From positions 31,038,839 to 31,102,838 of the forward strand of contig NC_065919.1 in NCBI RefSeq assembly GCF_024586455.1: DNA of 64,000 nucleotides, given 5' to 3'. Positions 1 through 11,999 of the stretch are shown in pieces; positions within the stretch are counted from its first letter, which is position 1; each line of letters starts with the position of its first letter. The translations under genes were made by a program, and so were the position numbers. The notes under the pieces were generated by a model. That model worked only from the letters and a program-made list of their open reading frames with translations. It ran no database searches and was not told where the DNA came from. This DNA is from Bactrocera neohumeralis. Its lineage: Eukaryota; Arthropoda; Insecta; Diptera; Tephritidae.

Positions 1-184
1 TTCGCGGACGAGACGGGTCCATAAATTTTCGATTATGTTTAGACTCGGAGACTTTGGTACAATCTTCAATACTTGGGGTCAACGGTGTAAGAACCATTCC
101 CGCGCAACAAATGAAATTATTCATTACGCCGGGGAATATGAATATATACAATTCACGCTAAGGAGGGTCGTCTGTTGTTTTAAA

Positions 185-545
185 ATCTTCAAAAAGTGGG
201 CCCGACCCGCACCTTGAAAAGTTAAATGCCTATACTTTCCAAACAAACAAAGCTATGTCACCCAATTTGACACAATACAAATATTTTTAACCTTCTTACG
301 ATATGCAAAATCGGGCGATAAAACAATAACTAAAGGCATCAGAGACATTAAATTGTACACTCGAGATGGTACGAGAAGGTTTTATAGGAGCGGGTGTCAA
401 ATTTGGACAATGGATGTGGTAATTTAGTATAATTTTTACTTTAAATAGTAATCCATTGACGATTTCGTCGAACAATGCAGTTGAACACCTTCGCAAGAGT
501 ATAAAATGTGCGGTTACACACGAACTTAGCCCCTCCTTTCTTGTT
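185..545 (+). repeat. dispersed repeat, family B (3' part)
   Basis: The stretch reads as a degraded member of a high-copy fly repeat, here called family B. It contains an 'AAAAAGTGGGC..GACCCGC' segment, a 'GCTATGTCACCCAA' segment, and the 3' signature 'GAGTATAAAATGT-CGGTTACAC' followed by a pyrimidine-rich end closing in CTTGTT. The same 3' signature recurs at 12840-12893 (+) and 3948-3998 (-). No coding capacity is seen. The assignment rests on cross-matching within this window and on memory of the repeat, not on a search. Confidence 0.6.
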
Positions 546-1204
546 AGTATTGATGTTACTTCAAAAATTCTTCTGAACTAGAATCAAAGTTGTTTTATAT
601 GCTTTAAGCTTATGTGAGTTGGCAGAAAATGAATAAAAATATCATAAACTTTAAAATTCACTTGGAATGCCATCACTATGTGAGATAAAACATAAAGAGA
701 CTCACTTGGTGTTGACTGATATTCGTCATCTGGCAGAAGATGTGGTCAAAATTATTTGAGTTAACATTTTTCATTTTTGCAAGTTGCAAATGTTTGTTAA
801 TCAAACATCGGATTCAGCAATTACTGCAGCTGGCTCATCACAAAGCGCACTGGGCTGACTCTGCAAGTCATAAGTAAAGGATGAGAAGGAAGTACTGATT
901 CTAATAAATATCAAGCTATATTCCAAATGGATTCCTTGACCAAAAGTAAATGTAAACTGGCATGCCGTGGAATCAGAATTATGACAGTTCCATTAATGTA
1001 TAAAAGAGAGATGACAGTAGACTAATTCTTAGGATAACTTGATCCTTATGTGTACTAATATAGATAAACTTCATATTAACCTGTGAATGCATGAATTAAT
1101 AATAATTTACAGCTGCGGTAAAATTTTTAGAACTGCGCGAACGTAAAAGAGGAACTGCTAAAAAAGTGCATAAAAGCTCTAACAGTATATAGTATAACTG
1201 CGTT
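546..1204. other. no recognised feature
   Basis: AT-rich sequence between a repeat copy and a Tc1 remnant. No reading frame of coding character, RNA gene or structured repeat was recognised. Confidence 0.5.
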
Positions 1205-1800
1205 ATTGTTGTCGGTTTACAATAGACCACAAATTTTCGATGTCATTACGTTGACATTCTGTTCTTCAAGTCAGCACTTAGAACTTTTCTTATATGTTCG
1301 AGTTCATGCTCTCTCTGAAACGTCCAAACAAGCGACAGTTCTTCACTGGCTGTCGCATGCCATGGTGTTTTGAAGTATTTCGATGTAGGAATATGGAATG
1401 TTTTCTTTGATCCAATAAATGATACCTACACCTCCATGTTTTATTTTAATATGTATTGTGGCTGGTACTCGGTATTGGGTGAAGGTCTTAGATATTGACG
1501 CGATCGCGTTTACCCATACATAACAATCTTCGATTCATCCAACCATAAAATGTTGTGCCATTTTGTCGAAGACCAATTTAAAGTTCAACATGTATTTTAG
1601 ACAATGACGTCACATTTTACATTAAAGGCGTCTTTCATCTCTGTAGAAGCCACAAATGTAATCTGCCTTGGGTATCTGACAGTGGAATTGACTTCTCTTA
1701 CTGACATTGTTGGCTTGCTCCCACGTTTTTTATTACTTGTAAAAGTACCTGATAGCATATGGTGCCATTTTGGGTGAGCAACTAGTAATATTTCAGACAT
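1205..1800 (-). mobile_element. Tc1-like transposon remnant
   Basis: Read on the minus strand in shifting frames, this resembles the middle and C-terminal part of a Tc1-family DDE transposase. A 'WLDESKIVMYG' block (second half of the catalytic domain, around 1520-1545) is followed by 'TEYQPQYTLK..KHGG' (around 1440-1480) and by 'DIENLWSIVNRQ' (around 1205-1245), which corresponds to the family's 'PIENLW' region with the final acidic residue. Frameshifts and stops separate the blocks and no terminal repeats are visible, so this is an inactive fragment. The N-terminal DNA-binding half is missing or unrecognisable. Confidence 0.7.
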
Positions 1801-2149
1801 AGACATATGTATGTACGTTTTGCCTCGAGAAATTTATTTTCATCAGAGCGCGCTTCTGGGTTCTACCATTTGAATTTTTCGACATTGCTAAATGAAGATC
1901 AGTAAAATTTTAATACTAAGAACAAAAATTTCAACTGAATAAATTAATCTCGGCATTACTTTAAAATTTTTTCAAAGATTTTCATAGAATTTTAATTTTT
2001 TACCCACTTCTTTAACGCACTACTAAGATTTTGACCGACCGAAAAAGCTTTGCAATTAAAAAGTAACGAAATTGTAACAAAAACATCAAGCTAAGCGAAA
2101 CAAGTCATGTCACATTTTCATGTCGACTTCTGACTCTAATGGTATTTAA

Positions 2150-2547
2150 CACGTTGAGGACTGTCTTTGATTCAGAACTATTTTTTTTTTTTAATAAAAT
2201 AGAACAAGTTCAAACAGCTATGCAAGAGCAAAGCGAGAATGCTGTTTGCAACGTGCTCGACCGCTTCAATCATTTTGTTTTCTTACGTTCTGTGCTTCAA
2301 TTGCCGTTTGTTTTAAAAGCACGCTCTTTGAAAGCTCAGATGGTAGTTTTGTTGCTATATTCCGAAAATCATGCATTTCACAAGAACAACTAAAAGAAAG
2401 CTCGCTTCTCTCAACGCTCTAACTCTACCATGATCTCGCGTTGCGCTTTGCGTCTTGCTTCGCATTCTTACATCTGTCTTAGCTATTTACCGTTCTAGGA
2501 GTCGCCAGATGAAACTGACTACTTAAAACTGCGCCGTCCTCAACGTG
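2150..2547. mobile_element. piggyBac-like MITE
   Basis: A 12-bp perfect terminal inverted repeat, CACGTTGAGGAC at 2150-2161 and its complement at 2536-2547, bounds a 398-bp segment. The left end abuts TTAA (2146-2149) and the right end abuts TTAT (2548-2551), one mismatch from the TTAA duplication typical of piggyBac-type elements. The interior encodes no recognisable transposase; its one 84-codon frame (2139-2393) starts outside the element and looks like chance. It is best read as a non-autonomous derivative. The family assignment is inference from the TTAA flank and the TIRs. Confidence 0.65.
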
Positions 2548-2551
2548 TTAT

Positions 2552-3944
2552 AGTGAATCCCAAAAACGAAATTTAAACACATGAACTAAAAGAGTGCCCA
2601 GCGCTACTAAGAATTTGATCGCAACTGTACGTACCCTCATATGTATATGAAGTGCTTTGCAAATGCGCTTAATTGTATGGAATATTATAAACTATGGGTG
2701 TATATATGTGTGTGCGTGTGTGTGTGTGAATGTCTGGAACAGTTTCGAGCATCATCTTCATTTCTTACGTAATTGGCCCCTGGGGCATAAAGCAGTCGTC
2801 TCGCAAATGTAGTGTGGAATCGTAATGCGGCAATCTGAATGTATGTATGTCTATATACATATGTGTAGTGGTGCGAGCGAAGTGCTGCGAAGGGGAATAT
2901 TAAAAAGAAATTAAACAAACCCCTTCGTCGAGTTGGCAATGCAGCAGTGCCAACGCAAAATAGTTTTGCTGTCAACCACTTTATGGGACGCTTGGCGACA
3001 TTATCCACTCAGCCAACTGTGAATAATTTCAAATTTACAGAAACTTCGAAGCAGAACGAAAGGGAACGGCAACGGCAGCCGCGAACCACCGTAGCCAACG
3101 AAGCGGGCAGGGGTGACGACTCGTTATGAGTGGGCATCTAAGTCGATGGTAGGGGAGCGCAGTAAACGGCGTCGAAGGTAAAAATTACTATTCAGCAAAC
3201 GAGCCAACGAACAAATTATGAAATGTTGTTGCAGGAAGTGGCGGAAGGCAGAAGGAGGCGTGCGCCACTGACAAGCGGGTGGGGCTACGACTTCAAAAAG
3301 TTGTCAATACAGCCAACAACAAAAACGACATTAATAGCAACGCCAAATGCCATATTACCAAATGAGCAAAGCTGAAAGCTATTGAAGTTCCTAAGCAAAT
3401 AAACGGAATAATGGACTAAAATACCGTTATCGAAATAAGCCATGTATATATGTACATATGTACATCCAAGGAATGGAAGAGAGTATGCTTGGCAGCAGAT
3501 GCAACGGCGGAGATGCCAGCAATGGCACAGACTTTTATGTTGGCGATGGGAATGGTAATAGCAAAAACAACAACGGAAATGAAACTTTTTCGTGATAAAA
3601 GTGTTCGAACAAACCGATTGTATGCCAATAGCGGGACAATGAACATACAAATGCATTTAAGTGCTGAGTTTATCTGTTGGTTTGTATGCGCTTCAGATCG
3701 CAGTAGAATCGGGTAGATCAATCAAAGGGGGAAAGATAATAAAGGGAAACAATGAGGAATGGTAATGAGCAGCAATTGGTTTTGAAAATTTCTGTATGTG
3801 TATGTGTGGTATGTATGTATATACTGTATGCTCTTTTCGGTTATTAATTCAGTACCTCCGAAAAGTCCACAATTTTCACAAAAAATTCATAGCAAACAAT
3901 TGCTTCTACTGTGCATAGAAATCAATAAATCATAAGTATTTGGA
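2552..3944. other. unassigned stretch with a (TG)n tract
   Basis: A TG/TA microsatellite lies at about 2697-2729. From 2930 to 3720 the sequence is less AT-rich and rich in CAA/AAC on the plus strand, with overlapping open frames of 88-123 codons on both strands. None shows a recognisable domain or consistent coding character, so I regard them as chance. It could be single-copy non-coding DNA or part of a distant leader exon. Confidence 0.4.
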
Positions 3945-4140
3945 ACAAGTAAAGAAGAGCTTGGGTGTGAGTGCAACCGAACATTTTATAGAAACTTGCA
4001 ATGATTAAAACCGAGGTAATACCTTCCGGTACATAAGGTTTGTTTATTATATGAGGCCTAGGGCAAGTTTCCCCCCGATTTTATTCATTATAGGCACAAA
4101 GATGCGCCGTTGTTCGAAAAACATGCTCTCTCTCAATTTT
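3945..4140 (-). repeat. dispersed repeat, family B (minus copy)
   Basis: On the minus strand this shows the family's 3' signature (TATAAAATGTTCGGTTGCAC, pyrimidine-rich end) preceded by its core 'CATCTTTGTGCCTATAATG..AAAATCGGG..CTTGCCCTAG'. The same core occurs at about 12600-12640 and 26855-26910. It lies immediately 5' of the chimeric mariner. Confidence 0.6.
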
Positions 4141-4189
4141 ATTACAATAACTCACATATTGTTGTATGAGAATCGGATTCGGTAGAATG

Positions 4190-5344
4190 CGTTCCTAGCT
4201 AACGAACGAGCAGCTGGTCAGTCAGGAGAGTCAGGACAAACATTTTCGTACGACGAGTGGTGCAAGCCTAAAATTCTGCGTTCTTGCGAGCAGAGGTACG
4301 CGATTAAATTCTGTGTGAAACTCTGTAAATCTGCGACAGAGACATTTGATATGATCAAGCAGGCTTACTCAGAGGTTGCTTTAGCGAGAAGTGGTGTGTT
4401 TCGGTGGCACCAGACCTTTTTGCAGGGCCGGGAAGAGGTCGCTAATGAAGACCATGCTGGGAGACCTGCGACTTCGAAAGGCACCGAAAATGTGACTAGA
4501 GTACGCAAAGTTTTTAACTCAGACCGTGGACTAAGTATTCGTTTAATTGCCCAGGGGTTAAATGACGTATGACGGATCTCTTGAACATGCGCAAGGTGTG
4601 CGCGAAGATGGTCTCAAAAGTGCTCGCTGACGACTATTTAAGCTGAAGAAGATATCATGTATAAAGTTAGTTCTCGATTAAGGTATACTCGACATGAGTC
4701 AAAGGCGAGATTTATCTATACAGAGAAAGAAATTACTCGTTTCTTATCGGTACCTAAATTGACGGTTTGGTATGGTTTTAGGTCTGGTAGAATCATCGGT
4801 CAGTACTTCTTTCGAAGTGAAGCTGGTGACAGCTGGTCAGTGGAGAGCAGTATACATAGATCGATGATAAGCAATCTTTTGTGGCCGCAATTGCCAAAAG
4901 TTGATCTTGATAACGTCTGGTTCCAACAAAATGTGGCAGCGTGATACACAGCACGTGCAACAACCGATTTATTGCGAGAAAAGTTTGGAGATTCGATTAT
5001 TTCAAGGAAATCTGACATTGAATGGCCCCGAGAAGTTGCGACTTAACTTCATTAGACTACTTCTTGTGAGGTTATTTGGAGTCATTGGTCTTTGGCAATA
5101 AACCAAACTCTCTTCAAGCTTCCATATTGCTATTCATGACATACGACTTGATTTAGTGAAAAAAGTACTCGAGAATTGGTTTCATCGAATTCGTTCCTTC
5201 GTAGAGGTCGTTTGAATGATGTTATATTCAGAATTTAATTGTATCGATTGTACTTCACATTAAAAAAAAAATGTGAATTTCTTTAATTAGTGTGTGTGTG
5301 TGTTTTTTTTTTTAAGAAACATGTCACTCTTATTGAAAACCCTG
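4190..5344 (+). mobile_element. chimeric mariner remnant
   Basis: The 5' part (about 4190-4632) matches, almost base for base, the 5' part of the mariner copy at 19652-20107. It encodes the N-terminal helix-turn-helix of a mariner transposase ('SATETFDMIKQAYSEVALA', 'GVFRWHQTF'), runs on to 'NMRKVCAKMVSKVLADD', and contains frameshifts. At about 4632-4660 the sequence switches to the catalytic half of a different mariner lineage: 'VWYGFRSGRIIG', 'DLDNVWFQQNVAA' (the family has 'WFQQDGAT', so the second catalytic Asp reads Asn) and a degenerate C-terminus near 5165-5215. The right end, reverse-complemented, begins CAGGGTTTTCAATAAGAGTG and is followed by TA; no matching left inverted repeat was found. 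It is inactive. It may be a recombinant or two fragments that landed side by side. Confidence 0.75.
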
Positions 5345-5389
5345 TATCTTTTGTCTAATATAAAGATGTTCGACTTTATATTGCAAATA

Positions 5390-5960
5390 TCGGTCAATAT
5401 GTTTTATCTTAATGAAATAGATAGAACAATTTTTCTCTAGTAACAATGTATCCTTAATGCCTAAATTGGACTTATAACTAATATCAGAATTTTCAAACAC
5501 CCGGCTGACTTTACTATTGGCATGTGAGGTACCTTAATGAAACTCAGAGAGCACCTATTTCTGTTAATTATATGTTATAATGGCAGAAATGGGATTTTCA
5601 AACTCCTGGTTGTCTTTATACGGTATATATTGGGCAATATGTAATTGAGCATATAATAATGGATGTCAAAGGTATGTGAAATTGATCTACGAACCACCCA
5701 AACTTACATGTACTATACCATAAACTACATATAGTATACTGATTTTCGTTATTCTAATAAACCTTATGCCGAATATGTCGGTCAGTATGCGTTATATATT
5801 TAAAAATTTATTGAAAATATGTTCTCAGGTATACCTGAGCAATATCAAAGGTTGGCGCAATCATTTCAGAACATTCTCTGTTCCTAATACATCCCAAAAA
5901 GTGATTTCCGACTTTCCACCTGACTTTAATTTGTTTAAGTTACTCTGAATGTTTGATGCT
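5390..5960 (+). repeat. dispersed repeat, family B (middle part)
   Basis: Contains the family's 'AATATCGGTCAATATG', 'ATCAGAATTTTC.AACACCCGGCTGACTTTA' and 'TGAGGTACCTTAATGAAACTC' blocks, which recur at about 9430-9520 and 12660-12730. A second, poorer partial repeat of the same block starts near 5590. No coding content. Confidence 0.55.
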
Positions 5961-7079
5961 TTAATGAAATTAAGTATACAATTTTTCTTAAAAATTATGT
6001 GGATTAGCGCTAGTAGTAGTAGAGTGATAACACTAAATTCCGATGCTCTGGTTGACCTTTTTACATCAACTCAGTACATTTAATTTAGCCTCTTCGGTTG
6101 AATTTATGTCAGGCACGCCATATTTGCTGATGAATATTTAGTCGTTATTTTTGACTGCCAATTTGATTAAAAACGTGGGACATTTTAGCTTTAGTTGGAT
6201 AAAGTATACACCGAGGTAGCCAATCTGGGCCATTTACCGCATTTAGAAATACTTTTTCCTGAATTCGTGTTAATCGTGTAACGATTTCCAATTGCAGTTT
6301 CCTCACTGACAAATGAAGAGCCGAAACCTTCCATGATTTACTCAGCAGTTGCACTCATTATTCGCCGCTTTGAGCTCAAATGGCACCGACAATAATGAAC
6401 ACATGCCGCATCAATCAGCGATTTCGTAGCAAATGTGCACATCGCGAAGCGGAACGGAGGGCTGTAGTGTTGTTGGTTTTCTGTGGTATCTTGTCAACCC
6501 GCAGATGAGCATGTGTGTATTTCCGTTGCTAATGCGAGCCACAACGTATCACAGCCGCTTCACTGAATTCATCCAACGCTGCTTTCACACACACACACAC
6601 CAGCTCGCATGTTAGGTGTGAAAAGAGCGTGAAGAAATAATAAAAAAAAATTGAATTTTGTTATTTTCGACAATATTTTCTATTTATTGTAATTTTTTGT
6701 GCAATGAGTAAATCAATTAAGCAAGGTACCTTAAATGTCAAGACAAGAAGGAATTATACAAATATTTAATATTACCTCCCCCGAAATGATCTAGGTGAGT
6801 TAACACATAAAGATATTTTAGATCCGAGGAAACAAATGTATGTAGCTTTCATATAATCATCCTTTAATCCACCTCCTATGTATGCAAACTCAATTGTGAC
6901 CTGTTTGGCCGAACTTCTTTCTCCCTTACAAACTGTGATTTACGGTGCTCTTGGACTGAATCAAATTTAATATTTACATACATATATTAATGCTTAAGTC
7001 TAATTCAGGGTACCCCTTAACTTCCTAGACCTGGCGTCCACTCACTGTTGGCTTTTTATAGCTTCAGGCATGTTTAAAT
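5961..7079. other. unassigned stretch
   Basis: AT-rich, apparently single-copy sequence. A short (CA)n tract lies at 6587-6601. Open frames here are 60-69 codons and show no recognisable motif. Confidence 0.4.
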
Positions 7080-7760
7080 TAGTATCCACTTATATAGGGG
7101 TAAACTGTGTGATAACGATATGGCGTCCGCCTACTGCGGGTGAGGTTAGAATTTACCCGTGGTTAGATATGCTTGTCGTAAGAGGCGACTAAAATCCATA
7201 TTGCACTATGTCTATCTTTCTGGGCTTGTCTTAAAAGGTCAGCATAGTCTATGTCAGAAATAGTGCTATAATACTCAGCTTGAAATGATGGTAGAGACTT
7301 TATATGGAATTCCTAATATAAAGACCTTTGACGTTCAAGCGACAAATGTCACCAGTCATTAAGATGTGGGTGCTCAACTGGTAGTAGCAAGAAATACAAG
7401 GTCTTACCAACGACTTTAACCTGGTACCACGGGGAGCAGTTAGCCCTTAGAGTTTACTCCAATCTGCTCATTGAATTTGGCTCTTTGTGGAGAGTCGTGG
7501 TGGCTCTGGTTGAAACCTAAAGGCAGGTAGGGTTGAAAACCCCAATGTGGAGTCGCACTGCGACCAGGTGTCGGACCCAAAGTACGGCAGAGGTTTTAGA
7601 TCGGCTTCCTACCCGACCAAGGTGGCAAAGGTGTCCCTATCCACCTAAACCAATTGGAACCAAAAATGCATTTATGTATACTTTGGGGCGCTGATCAATG
7701 CATTGCTTCAAAGAAAGCGCCGTGAGGTAAGGCCGTCGCCTGCAGGTAATCACGTAAATC
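7080..7760 (+). repeat. unclassified interspersed repeat, GC-richer
   Basis: A block with clearly higher GC than its flanks, with no open frame over 60 codons. It contains 'GCTTGTCGTAAGAGGCGAC' (about 7170-7190), a 'GGTACCACGGGGAGCAG' segment and 'GATCGGCTTCCTACCCGACC' near its 3' end. It has the feel of the untranslated end of a retroelement or a non-coding rolling-circle element. I cannot name the family, and the strand is arbitrary. Confidence 0.4.
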
Positions 7761-7779
7761 ACAACAATTGTTGTTGTCG

Positions 7780-8060
7780 GTTTGTCGGTATGTCTGTGTA
7801 TACGCCAACTAGTCCTTTAGTTTTTGAGATATTGATCTGAAATTTTGCACACGTCCTTTTCTCTCCAATATACTGTCAATTTGTCGGAACCACCAATAGT
7901 GGATCACCATGAAATATGGATGCCAAACAAACTAAACGATCGGAATAAAGTTATGAGAAACTTTTTTATTTGACAAGATATCTTCACGAAATTTGATGGC
8001 CATTTGAATTGTAACCAGACTCAACTTTTTTCGGAGAAACATCATTAAAATTAGGGGTTC
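7780..8060 (+). repeat. dispersed repeat, family A
   Basis: Shows the ordered blocks of a very abundant fly repeat, here called family A: a 'TGTCTGTGTATACGC' start, 'TTTTTGAGATATTGATCTG', 'AAATTTTGCACACGTCC', 'TTTGTCGGAACC' and 'AAGATATCTTCACGAAATTT'. The same order recurs at 27265, 40770 and 44815 (+) and at 19320 and 45970 (-). Non-coding. Confidence 0.7.
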
Positions 8061-9289
8061 CAACCAGCCCCTGACTGCTTTAGGTTTGTAATTTTCGAAC
8101 ATTGTAACAACGAATGTTTTCGTCAGCTATGTATGTATAGTATGTTCATCTTCCTGCTAAGAATTTCACAAGTCTACTATATACACACTGTGTTGCAAGT
8201 TAAATACATTTCTAAATGGATATGTTGTGGTCGACAGACGATCGAATCTAAATTGCTAAACACATTTTAATCACCTCTTTTGGAATATTTGTGCTTGTTA
8301 CTGTTATCAGTCTTGTGAGCATTGTTGTTGGCACAACCAGGTTAGCCTTCAACGAAAAATTCGGTAACTACTCAGGTTTATCTTGTATCTCGTTTCGCAG
8401 AAGGCAGCAGGATGGTTGAAAAGTAATCGACATCGGCGAAGGAAAACACAAACAAAACCGAAGCAAAGCCAAAGAACGAAATAATAGACGTGTGTTCATG
8501 TGTGCGTGTATGTAAGTAAATTGATAGCATTAAGGTATCGCCTATCTGCATTAAATTAGTAATTTTATTGTATCGTTTTGTATGGTTTTACTGGGGCGTT
8601 GCACGTTTCGAACCGACCGCTTGCACAAGCTTTCCGGACGCTTAACCTTCTACATGTTCCCGCTTGCGCCACATAGTCGGACCTTTGCTTACTTATAATC
8701 ATGCTACATAGTTGCTTGAGCATTTTTCGCATTATTATTGTTGTTGCTTTTCTGTGGTTAGGTTTTATGCTTTACTGCTCCCAAAACCCTTATGGGCATT
8801 ATTGCGGCATTTTTTAGCATTTCCAGTTTCTTTGCGGCCTTTTGTTTGTAATTATGGTTGCTCTGCTGCTGTTGTTGTTGTTGCTTCTGCCGCTCCAGCT
8901 TAATTTGAAGTTATTTTCACGGAATGTTAGCTTGCAGAAATTTGGTTGCGCGGCAGCTTGAAGCTTGACCAGAACCAGCGTCAACAAAGACGCACTAACG
9001 AATGGCCGGTAAAAAGGCAGAGAGCACAATAATAATTTCATACATTTTTGGAAAAATACAAAATTTAAGAAAATGAAGTCACCTAAAACGACCTCACCGT
9101 TTACCCCTATTTGAATTTATACAGACATTAGGACATTTAAGAATTCCTAATACTCCATTTTCGCTTGAAGCGTTCTTGAATGCTCAACAATTGGAAGTTT
9201 TAGAGAATTTTAACTGTGTATGATATGTAGTGAAGAATTATTTGTAGTTTTTGATTGAGAAAAATCAAGAAATTATTGAAAAGTGAAAA
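8061..9289. other. unassigned stretch
   Basis: Mostly single-copy-looking DNA. From about 8390 to 9030 it is less AT-rich and includes a short (TTG/CTG)n run at about 8865-8890. Open frames of 63-75 codons on both strands overlap each other and show no domain. Confidence 0.4.
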
Positions 9290-9900
9290 GGGTGATTTTA
9301 TACCACATACCTCAGCGAATAAGTGAGTTATTTCAATGAAAATGAAGTGGCGTGTTTTACTCTTAGCGGAGTATTTTTCTACCTAAAATTAATAAAACTG
9401 TGCACACATTTAACTCAGCTCCCATATAACTAATAACAGTATTTTCGAACATTCGGCTGACTGTACTCCATATGATTGGCGATTGTACGAGAGGTAAATT
9501 AACGAAACACTGGGAACCTTTTGTAGAATCTGGCATATTAATAGCACTTAGTATTGGCAAAAATGGATAAAATCGAGGGAATCTAAGTTAATGGCCTATA
9601 ATATAAGACACGAATATTCCACATTTGATAGTAGCTTTCTTACAATTTCTTCGAATAATGAATGCTGTTCCTTCAAAACATATCTTAAAATAAAATTTTA
9701 CCAGCGCCTGAGAAAAGAGGAAGTCCTTCTGATTACAAAAATATAAGGATTATAGGTACCGCAAACGCTTAGTTTACGAGATATTTGACTTCAAAGTTCA
9801 CAAATTCCCAAAATTCGAACATTTCAACAAGCTATTCCACCACATTAAACACACTTTTCGCACATTTTTTACTTCAAGTTAATTAAATTAAACTATAAAC
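9290..9900 (+). repeat. dispersed repeat, family B (middle part)
   Basis: Carries the family's 'CCCATATAACTAATAACAG', 'TTCGAACATTCGGCTGACTG', 'CATATGATTGGCGATTG' and 'CTTAGTTTACGAGATATTTG' blocks. It is longer at the 3' side than the copies at 5390 and 12480. No coding content. Confidence 0.6.
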
Positions 9901-11160
9901 ATTTAAATACATCCACATTTTTCACTTTTTGCAGGTTTCTTTATCTAAGAAATTTTCTTTTTAAAAATTACTTTTTACTAATAACAATTATGAGGGAATG
10001 GAGCGCTGCCATATGATAAAAAGCAAATATGAGCAATTGGCTGAATTCCTCTTTCTTTATTTAGCAATCTTAATTCTAAAAAAACAATTATATTTCAAAT
10101 TAAAATGAATATAAACAATCTTTCCATGCAAATGGATTTTTTCTTAATCAAATTTAGTAAACATTATATTATATTATATAATAATATTACGTAATATAAA
10201 ATTACAGAAAGGAATACTACGCGAAAGTACTTCAGTCACACCGATTTGATATAAATTTTATAATATTATCATAGAGTTTTACTTATTTGTGTTTATTAAA
10301 TATAAATCACATATTATACATATACATGTGTATTTGGAAAAAGTGTTAACAACTCAATTATAGCTTTAAAAATTTGGAAAGTATTTTTTATTATAGGTAA
10401 TATAGAAATAAGAACCGCGCGGAAATACAAACAAAGAAAAATCGTTGAAAATCCTACATATTTGGTGTTTAAGATGTGTCAACGCTCGTTTTCTTCAAAT
10501 TGTAAACAATCTATCTTTTCAACGATGAGTGTGCTAAATGATTTTTAAATTAATAAATTTAGCTAAAATATAAGAAAATAAAAGTGAAATGTTAACTTAT
10601 TTCAATATTTAGAAAGTATATTTAAATAAACAAAGTGAAAAATGTGAAAAAATTTAGTGAAACATTGTGAAATACTAAGTGTTATTAATACAAGTTTTTG
10701 AATTTTTAATGGGGAATATTTTAAAAAATATAAGCGTTAGCAACATTATTTTTGCATATCAGAAGCTCCCCTATCCGTACATACCCCATTTATACCGAAA
10801 TTCGTGTTTTTTCCCGACCGCCAAAGTAATCGGAATCGTGCCCAAAACTTTTGTGGGAAATCGAAGTAGCCCGGTTTTAATCCTTAAAATTTAACCACGG
10901 CCTTCCTCTTCCCGACCATAGATCGCACATTAATTATTTTTCCTTTTCTTTTTGTTATTATATCTTTCGTTTCCAGTGGGTTTAAACCTACTTTGATTTT
11001 CCCAAAAGTTTTTACCATTTTCAAAGGCTGTTTTATAGAATTTCTGAAGGTAATCAAAACAAGTCTCCCATAACCCATACTTAATATGGTTTTCACTATA
11101 TGTATGTATGAAAAAGAAAAGTGGGATTACAATGTGATCATTGTTTTGCTTAGTACTTCA
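9901..11160. other. very AT-rich stretch with one unrecognised minus-strand frame
   Basis: From 9900 to 10680 the sequence is extremely AT-rich, including a TATAT/ATTAT-rich patch at about 10165-10200. From 10760 to 11090 the composition changes, and a 70-codon minus-strand frame (10884-11096) encodes a Lys-rich peptide ending 'SMVGKRKAVVKF'. Its composition is compatible with a transposon-derived coding fragment, but I do not recognise it and give it low weight. Confidence 0.35.
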
Positions 11161-11164
11161 GCAT

Positions 11165-11720
11165 TTTTATACTCTTGCAACATATTGCTACAGAGTATAG
11201 TAGTTTATTCACCTAACGGTTGTAAGTATCATATCTTGGGTAGTCGAAAAAGTCCTTTCGTATTTTGTCAGTAGATGTCGTTGCAGTCGTACATATATCT
11301 CCTGTGCTACATATAAATGATCACGATGACTGTCTGTCTGACCGTCCGTCCGTGCGAGCTGTAACTTGAGTAAAAATTGTGATATCTCGATGAAACTTGG
11401 AATGCGGGTTTCTTAGTACAAAAAAATTTCGAGTTCGTAGATGGGCGTTATCGGACCACTGCCACGCTCACAAAACGACATTAACCGAAAACGTGTAAAG
11501 CGCCACAACTAAGCACTATAATAATATATAGAACTGTTCTTTGGGATTGCAGTGGCTAGGAGCAGCTCTGGGCTAAAAACTTTGAAAAAGCGGATCTGAC
11601 CCGCCCTCTAATAAGTTTAAACCACTAAACCTACAACAACCACATTTGCCTATCGCAGTTACCATAAGCACTTCTACGACAGAGTGAAAATCATCGTAAA
11701 GGAGGAGTAGAGAAAGTATC
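11165..11720 (+). repeat. dispersed repeat, family B (5' part)
   Basis: Begins with the family's 'TACTCTTGCAACATATTGCTA' head and continues with 'CACCTAACGGTTGT', a 'GTCTGTCTGACCGTCCGTCC' run, 'GAGCTGTAACTTGAGTAAAAA', 'TCTCGATGAAACTTGG' and 'CGGACCACTGCCACGC'. These are the 5' blocks of the repeat whose 3' half follows at 12000-12895. About 280 bases between the halves are not recognisable as part of it. Confidence 0.65.
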
Positions 11721-11999
11721 AGCTGATGTTATGTAAACTAAGGCACAGCTGAGAGGTGCCACTGTAGAAACGTCAAGGGGAGTCCAGGGTTCACTTTCGA
11801 TTGGAATCCAAGATGGCCGACTTTTAACCGGCAAATGGTTGCATTGTGTTATTTTCTTAAAAGTTGTGGAAAAGTTGTCCCAAAAATATTGGTTGTATAT
11901 AAAACTTTAATATATTTTCAAAAGAAAATCCTTATATTTTAATATATTCTTAAAAAAGAGAACAATATGAGCAAATACATGAAAAATTAAAATTTTTAT

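Noticed and set aside
3285..3716. Opposing 88-123-codon frames
   Set aside because: Mutual shadows with no recognisable domain or start context.
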